Shown: positions 59,632-64,000 of the stretch, in pieces | How positions within the stretch are numbered: the first letter of the stretch is position 1 | Layout: the number at the start of each line of letters is the position of its first letter | NCBI RefSeq assembly: GCF_036169555.1 | Contig: NZ_CP108032.1 | Location: 1,922,001-1,986,000 of the forward strand | Direction of reading: 5' to 3' | Source of the DNA: Streptomyces sp. NBC_00306 | GTDB taxonomy: Bacteria; Actinomycetota; Actinomycetes; Streptomycetales; Streptomycetaceae | DNA length: 64,000 nucleotides | Translations under genes and position numbers: made by a program | Notes under the pieces: model-generated | Seen by the model: the letters and a program-made list of their open reading frames with translations, nothing else | What the model was told of the DNA's origin: nothing | Databases searched by the model: none

Positions 59632-59907
59632 TCAGGCGGAGGTCTGCGCCGAGGCGGGCTGCGCGGGGGCGGTGGCCGCCTGCGCACGGGCCCGCTCCGC
59701 GGCGGCCTTCTCGGCCTTCGGCATACCGAGACCGGCGGCCCTCATCGCGAGGCCGACCAGACCGCCGGCGACGACGACGCCCATGCCGGCCCAGAAGCCG
59801 AGCGGGTTGGCCGCGACCATGAAGACTCCGGCGATGCAGAAGCCGATGAAAGCGATGATGACACCGGTCCAGGCGGCCGGGGTGTGTCCGTGGGCGCTGC
59901 CCGCCAT
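59632..59907 (-). CDS. HGxxPAAW-motif small membrane protein
   Basis: 91-aa protein with the name-giving motif HGHTPAAW at residues 6-13, two TM helices (TGVIIAFIGFCIAGVFMVA and MGVVVAGGLVGLAM), and a charged Ala-rich C-terminal tail. The family is confined to actinobacteria and usually lies in the trp cluster; its role is unknown. GAGGAG precedes the ATG. Its leader contains the inverted repeat GGTGAGC / GCTCACC at 59954-59972, possibly an operator or hairpin. Confidence 0.9.
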   Translation of the reverse strand: MAGSAHGHTPAAWTGVIIAFIGFCIAGVFMVAANPLGFWAGMGVVVAGGLVGLAMRAAGLGMPKAEKAAAERARAQAATAPAQPASAQTSA

Positions 59908-59953
59908 GAGTTGCTCCTCGTTGCCGTTGCTCTGTGGTGAGCTGTTGCTCGAT

Positions 59954-59972
59954 GGTGAGCCGGTAGCTCACC
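59954..59972. promoter_or_regulatory. Inverted repeat upstream of the HGxxPAAW gene
   Basis: GGTGAGC, five-base spacer, GCTCACC, 47 bp before the start; GCTCACC-like sequence recurs nearby (minus strand CAGCTCACC). Could be an operator; no more can be said. Confidence 0.35.
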
Positions 59973-60040
59973 CGCCATTGTCCCGTACGCCGTGTCGTGC
60001 CCTGTGCCAGGGGTGGCGGTCACGTCTCGGCCCCGGGAGG

Positions 60041-60685
60041 TCATGTCCCGCGGGTCGGGTCCTCGCCGCGGTCCAGTGCCTTCCAGAGGTCCTCGGGGCG
60101 GTCGGGGTCGACGACCGGCGCCTTGCGGGGCCTCGGGGTGCCGTCCCGCTCGTAGCGGCCCGACATGGCGGGCCACTGCCTGCCGTAACGGAGCGCGAGC
60201 AGTCCGGCGAGCAGGATCAGCAGACCGCCGGCCGCGGTCACATAGGGCCAGGCGGTATGGGTGAGTGCGCCGACCGTGGCGGCGGTGTCGCCGGTGGTCT
60301 TCGCCGCCTTCTCGTCCAGGGCCGCGCTGTCGGACGCGCCCAGGAAGGCGGTGACGGCCGCACCGGCGCCGCTGAGGGCGAGCAGCGCTGCCACCAGGAA
60401 CCGGCCGGCCCTGCGGACGGCGAAGACCGCGACCAGCGCGGCCAGACCGACGATGGCGAGGGCGGTGGGCACTCCGGTGACGTCGCTGCCGTCGGCGTCG
60501 AGCGGCACACTGCCGCCACCGACGGCCGCCGTGCCCTCGGCCCAGATCTGGCCGGAGGCGAGCAGGACGACGGTGGCGCCGGCGGCGCCGAGAACAAGTG
60601 CTGCGCCGAGGCTGCGGCGGCTGCTGTCGGCGGACGCGGCGGATGCCGATTCGGCGCGGGGCTGGGGTACAGGTACAGCACTCAC
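60041..60685 (-). CDS. Tryptophan-associated transmembrane protein (TIGR02234 type)
   Basis: 214-aa membrane protein with four hydrophobic helices (LGAALVLGAAGATVVLLASG; ALAIVGLAALVAVFAV; FLVAALLALSGAGAAVTAF; PYVTAAGGLLILLAGLLAL), the QIWAEG segment after helix 1, and a C-terminal cytosolic tail ending in LWKALDRGEDPT. This layout and its place next to trpE fit the Trp-operon-associated family of actinobacteria. No biochemical role is established as far as I know. Fifteen bases after the trpE stop, so cotranscribed. Confidence 0.9.
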   Translation of the reverse strand: MSAVPVPQPRAESASAASADSSRRSLGAALVLGAAGATVVLLASGQIWAEGTAAVGGGSVPLDADGSDVTGVPTALAIVGLAALVAVFAVRRAGRFLVAALLALSGAGAAVTAFLGASDSAALDEKAAKTTGDTAATVGALTHTAWPYVTAAGGLLILLAGLLALRYGRQWPAMSGRYERDGTPRPRKAPVVDPDRPEDLWKALDRGEDPTRGT

Positions 60686-60700
60686 GACCCCTACTATCCC

Positions 60701-62230
60701 TTACCGCCCGGTGTGGCCGTTCAGCCGGTTGGCCGTATGGACGGCGCGAAGCACCGCGGCCGCCTTGTTGCGGCACTCGGTGTCCTCGGCGACCGGATCG
60801 GAGTCGGCCACGACACCCGCTCCGGCCTGCACGAATGCGGTTCCGTCGCGCAGCACGGCGGTACGGATGGCGATCGCGGTGTCCGAGTCGCCGGCGAAGT
60901 CGAGATAACCGACACATCCGCCGTAGAGCCCGCGCCGGGAGGGTTCGAGCTCGTCGATGATCTGCATCGCGCGGGGCTTCGGCGCTCCGGAGAGGGTGCC
61001 GGCGGGGAAGCAGGCGGTGAGCACGTCGAAGGCGGTACTGCCCGCGGCGACCCGGCCGGTCACGGTCGAGACGATGTGCATGACGTGGGAGTACCGCTCG
61101 ATCGACATGAAGTCGACGACCTCGACGCTGCCCGGCTCGCAGACGCGGCCGAGGTCGTTGCGGCCGAGGTCGACGAGCATCAGGTGCTCGGCGCGCTCCT
61201 TGGGGTCGGCGAGCAGTTCGTCGCCGAGCGCCTGGTCCTCCTGCGGGGTCGCGCCGCGCGGCCGGGTGCCCGCGATGGGGTGGACCATGGCGTGCCCGTC
61301 CTCGACCTTGACCAGGGCCTCGGGGCTGGATCCGACGACGTCGAAGCCGTCGAAGCGGAAGAGGTACATGTACGGGCTCGGGTTGGTGGCCCGTAGCACC
61401 CGGTAGACGTCGAGGGCACTGGCCGCACAGGGGGTCTCGAACCGCTGCGAGGGGACGACCTGGAACGCCTCGCCGGCCCGGATCCGCTCCTTGATGTCCT
61501 CGACGGCGGCCTGGTAGTCGGGCCCGCCCCACGGGACGGTGAAGTCGGGGAGCTCGGAGGGCGGCAGTACGGCGGGGGCGGAGGCCAGCGGCCGCGCGAG
61601 GTCGGCCTCCATGGCGTCGAGCCGGGCGACGGCGTCCGTGTACGCCTCGTCGACACCGGTGTCGAGGTCATTGTGGTTGATCGCGTTGGCGATCAGCACG
61701 ACGGTGCCGTCCCAGTGGTCGAGCACGGCGAGGTCCGAGGTGAGGAGCATCGTCAGCTCGGGGAGCTTCAGGTCGTCGCGCTCGCCCGGACCGATCTTCT
61801 CCAGCCTGCGGACGATGTCGTAGCCGAGGTAGCCGACCATGCCGCCGGTGAAGGGCGGCATGCCGGACGCCGGGTCACTCGTGTGGGTCCCTGCTACGTC
61901 GCCGGGGGTGGGGGGAGTGTGCAGGGTCTCGACGGTGGCGCGCAGGGCGGCGAGCGGGTCGCCGTCCGTGGGGACGCCGACGGGAGGGGTGCCGAGCCAG
62001 TGCGTGCGGCCGTCCCGCTCGGTGAGGGTGGCGGCGCTGCGGACCCCGACGAAGGAGTAGCGGGACCAGGACCGGCCGTTCTCGGCGGACTCCAGCAGGA
62101 AGGTGCCGGGGCGTTCGGCGGCCAGCTTGCGGTAGAGCCCGACCGGGGTGTCGCCGTCGACCAGGAGCCTGCGGCTGACGGGGATGACGCGGCGGTCGGC
62201 GGCCAGCTTCCGGAAGGTGTCGAGATCCAT
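60701..62230 (-). CDS. trpE: Anthranilate synthase component I
   Basis: 509-aa chorismate-utilising enzyme, first step of tryptophan synthesis. The Trp-feedback site LLESA is intact ([10 protein letters not shown]). The catalytic core has [38 protein letters not shown] and [20 protein letters not shown] glutaminase subunit (TrpG) is not in the window and must come from elsewhere. Start ATG 62230, eleven bases after the hisI stop, so it is in one transcript with hisI; no Trp-rich leader peptide fits in that gap. Confidence 0.97.
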   Translation of the reverse strand: MDLDTFRKLAADRRVIPVSRRLLVDGDTPVGLYRKLAAERPGTFLLESAENGRSWSRYSFVGVRSAATLTERDGRTHWLGTPPVGVPTDGDPLAALRATVETLHTPPTPGDVAGTHTSDPASGMPPFTGGMVGYLGYDIVRRLEKIGPGERDDLKLPELTMLLTSDLAVLDHWDGTVVLIANAINHNDLDTGVDEAYTDAVARLDAMEADLARPLASAPAVLPPSELPDFTVPWGGPDYQAAVEDIKERIRAGEAFQVVPSQRFETPCAASALDVYRVLRATNPSPYMYLFRFDGFDVVGSSPEALVKVEDGHAMVHPIAGTRPRGATPQEDQALGDELLADPKERAEHLMLVDLGRNDLGRVCEPGSVEVVDFMSIERYSHVMHIVSTVTGRVAAGSTAFDVLTACFPAGTLSGAPKPRAMQIIDELEPSRRGLYGGCVGYLDFAGDSDTAIAIRTAVLRDGTAFVQAGAGVVADSDPVAEDTECRNKAAAVLRAVHTANRLNGHTGR

Positions 62231-62241
62231 GGCGGCTGAGC

Positions 62242-62607
62242 CTACTTGCCGAGCTGGAGCACGTCGGCGTCGAAGCAGGTGCGGTCGCCGGTGTGGCAGG
62301 CGGCCCCGATCTGGTCGACCTTGACGAGGATGGCGTCGGCGTCGCAGTCCAGGGCGACGGACTTGACGTGCTGGACGTGGCCCGACGTGTCGCCCTTGAC
62401 CCAGTACTCCTGGCGGCTGCGCGACCAGTAGGTGCACCGGCCGGTGGTCAGCGTGCGGTGGAGGGCTTCGTCGTCCATCCAGCCGAGCATCAGCACCTCA
62501 CCGGTGTCGTACTGCTGGGCGATGGCCGGGAGGAGCCCGCCGGCGTCGCGCTTGAGGCGTTCGGCGACGGCGGGATCGAGGGAGCTGGCGGGGACACTGC
62601 TGGTCAT
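62242..62607 (-). CDS. hisI: Phosphoribosyl-AMP cyclohydrolase
   Basis: 121-aa single-domain His[38 protein letters not shown], the metal-binding [13 protein letters not shown] and the catalytic-site CHTGDRTCF. Opens the purine ring of PR-AMP in histidine synthesis. It has no HisE (PRA-PH) domain, so HisE is separate, as usual in actinobacteria. First gene of the hisI-trpE transcript; divergent from the TIGR03085-type gene with an 84-bp gap. Confidence 0.96.
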   Translation of the reverse strand: MTSSVPASSLDPAVAERLKRDAGGLLPAIAQQYDTGEVLMLGWMDDEALHRTLTTGRCTYWSRSRQEYWVKGDTSGHVQHVKSVALDCDADAILVKVDQIGAACHTGDRTCFDADVLQLGK

Positions 62608-62691
62608 ACGCCCATTGTGCCGTGTTGCGGGCGCGCGCTGGACGGTATGTCCACTGGGCGGACCGTGTGCCGCCGCCGTAGGCTGGCGGAC

Positions 62692-63327
62692 ATGTCGACC
62701 CATGCGAAGCGTGAACGACTTCTGCTCGCCGATCTGTTGGAGGCGGCGGGCCCCGATGCCCCCACTCTGTGCGACGGCTGGACGACCCGGGATCTCGCGG
62801 CCCACGTGGTGGTGCGTGAGCGGCGGGCCGACGCGGCCGGCGGGATCATGATCCCGCTGCTCAGGAGCCGGCTCGACCGGGTGATGGCCGAGTTCACGGC
62901 CAGGCCGTACGACGAGCTGATCCGGCTGATCCGTACGGGACCGCCTCGGATGTCGCCGTACGGGATCAAACAGGTGGACGAGGCCGCGAACACCGTCGAG
63001 TTCTTCGTGCACGCCGAGGATGTGCGCCGGGCGCAGCCCGACTGGACCCCGCGCACGCTGGACCGGGTCTTCGAGGACGCGCTGTGGTCGCGGCTGGAGA
63101 AGGTGGCCCGGCTGCTGGGCCGCAAGGCCCCGGTGGGCCTGGTGCTGCGGCGGCCGGACGGTCAGACCGCGGTCGGTCATCGCGGCGCGCCGGTGGTCAC
63201 GGTCACCGGTGAGCCGGGTGAGCTGACGGTCTTCGCCTTCGGCCGGCAGGACGCGGCGCAGGTGGAGCTGGAGGGCGACAAGGACGCGGTGGCCCGGCTG
63301 CGGGACATGGGCCAGCTCGGGATGTAG
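62692..63327 (+). CDS. TIGR03085-family metal-binding protein (DinB/MDMPI-like)
   Basis: 211-aa protein of the mycothiol-dependent maleylpyruvate isomerase-like superfamily. The N-terminal four-helix bundle carries [18 protein letters not shown], with the first metal His, and [18 protein letters not shown], with another; a C-terminal alpha-beta domain of SCP type follows. Role unknown; relatives are thiol S-transferases. TAGGCT lies seven bases before the ATG, so the mRNA may be leaderless. Confidence 0.88.
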   Translation: MSTHAKRERLLLADLLEAAGPDAPTLCDGWTTRDLAAHVVVRERRADAAGGIMIPLLRSRLDRVMAEFTARPYDELIRLIRTGPPRMSPYGIKQVDEAANTVEFFVHAEDVRRAQPDWTPRTLDRVFEDALWSRLEKVARLLGRKAPVGLVLRRPDGQTAVGHRGAPVVTVTGEPGELTVFAFGRQDAAQVELEGDKDAVARLRDMGQLGM

Positions 63328-63376
63328 CGCGGTCCTCGGGTCCTCGAGTCGTCGGGGTTCTCGGGGTGTAGCGGTA

Positions 63377-64000
63377 TCAGCGCACGAGTTCGGCGCGGCG
63401 GACGGCCGGGGTGAGGAGCCCGACGGCCGCACCCGTCATGCTGACGGCGCCGAAGGCGAGGAAGACGGGCACGGTGCCGAAGCTGTCGGTCGCGAACCCG
63501 AAGAGTGGGTACGCGAGCGGGGCGATGCCCACGCTGCTGAGCGCCATGACCGAGCTGACCCGGCCGAGGTAGGCCGGGTCGGTCGCGCTCTGGATCAGCG
63601 CGACCGCCAGTCCCCCGCACACGCCCGCGAACAGGCCCGTGGCTCCCGCGAGGGCGACGGCCGTGACGAGTCCGGGCGCCAGCGCCAGTGAGCCGAGGGC
63701 GGCGCTGCCGACGACGAGTGCCGCGATCTGGACCGCCCCGGCGCGCGGCAGCCGGCGGGCGACGGTGAGCAGCAGGGCGCTCGCTCCGGCGCCGACCCCG
63801 AAGGCGCCGACGATCCAGCCGACGCCCGAGGGACCCCAGCCGCGCTCGTCGGCGAGGAGGACGAGACCGACGTTCAGCGGCGGGATGGCTCCGAGTTCGC
63901 TGAGGGCTCCGGAGAGAACGAGCGGGCCGATCAGAGGATGGCGGCGGATGTGGCGCAGTCCGCCGCGCAACTGCTGCCAGGGGGCTTCGCCGCGGTCCTC
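63377..64000 (-). CDS. MFS transporter, C-terminal part
   Basis: The last 207 codons of a major facilitator protein; the frame is open through 64000, so the N-terminal half is outside. Visible TM helices include [41 protein letters not shown]-type [19 protein letters not shown] and [21 protein letters not shown]; the loop [20 protein letters not shown] is typical of the MFS_3/EntS-like drug or siderophore exporters. Substrate unknown. Confidence 0.85.
   Translation of the reverse strand, partial: EDRGEAPWQQLRGGLRHIRRHPLIGPLVLSGALSELGAIPPLNVGLVLLADERGWGPSGVGWIVGAFGVGAGASALLLTVARRLPRAGAVQIAALVVGSAALGSLALAPGLVTAVALAGATGLFAGVCGGLAVALIQSATDPAYLGRVSSVMALSSVGIAPLAYPLFGFATDSFGTVPVFLAFGAVSMTGAAVGLLTPAVRRAELVR

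Noticed and set aside
62231..62241. Trp-codon-rich leader peptide/attenuator before trpE
   Set aside because: Only 11 bases separate hisI and trpE, and I saw no run of Trp codons upstream within hisI.

Overview
This 64 kb window is a high-GC actinobacterial chromosome segment and almost certainly Streptomyces. The evidence is GC-rich third codon positions, frequent GTG/TTG starts, ATGA/GTGA stop-start overlaps, a trypsin of the S. griseus SprT type, an RNase of the Sa type with a barstar-like inhibitor, the small TrpM-like gene between trpC and trpB, and the lgt / DsbA-like / trp neighbourhood. I saw no tRNA, rRNA, insertion sequence, phage gene or CRISPR array. Both ends cut through genes: the 3' end of a 5'-nucleotidase on the left and an MFS transporter on the right.

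Layout. 0-3.1 kb: 5'-nucleotidase tail, then a two-gene hydroxamate-siderophore-like operon (PLP decarboxylase and amine N-monooxygenase). 3.1-4.4 kb: gene-free DNA built from degenerate tandem repeats. 4.4-8.3 kb: pepN, chorismate mutase (its 3' end lies in a 45-bp triplication) and an AraC regulator. 8.4-19 kb: GH35 beta-galactosidase, a 1586-aa HEAT-repeat protein, a Tat-exported GH101 endo-alpha-N-acetylgalactosaminidase and trypsin. The two glycosidases share an upstream sequence that could be the AraC operator. 19.2-22.7 kb: a metalloprotease-like protein, an ankyrin/HEAT protein, and the RNase-barstar pair.

22.8-35.6 kb: a steroid ring C/D (HIP) catabolic cluster resembling the mycobacterial KstR2 regulon. 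It contains two SDRs, echA20, ipdABC, fadA6, kstR2, another SDR, fadE30 and a second acyl-CoA dehydrogenase. A DEAD-box helicase, a cold-shock gene and an SRPBCC gene split it in two. Both divergent promoters carry nearly the same 17-bp operator, so one TetR regulator probably controls all eleven genes.

35.6-45 kb: a PPOX-type flavoprotein, a vWA protein with a HutD-like protein, the gltBD glutamate synthase operon with a large inverted repeat upstream, and a VIT/CCC1 metal transporter. 45.2-53.5 kb: a tightly overlapped seven-gene operon with four different ADP-ribosylglycohydrolase-family proteins, a ribokinase-like kinase, a family III CoA-transferase and a CitE-like lyase. No described pathway that I know uses this set, and it is the best candidate here for an undescribed system.

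53.5-64 kb: lgt, a membrane-anchored DsbA-like protein, trpA, trpB, trpM-like, trpC, three small membrane proteins, trpE and hisI, all on the minus strand; then a TIGR03085-type protein and the MFS fragment.

Starts were chosen from Shine-Dalgarno sequences, family length and gene overlaps. Family names rest on motifs read by eye. Comparisons with other genomes are from memory.
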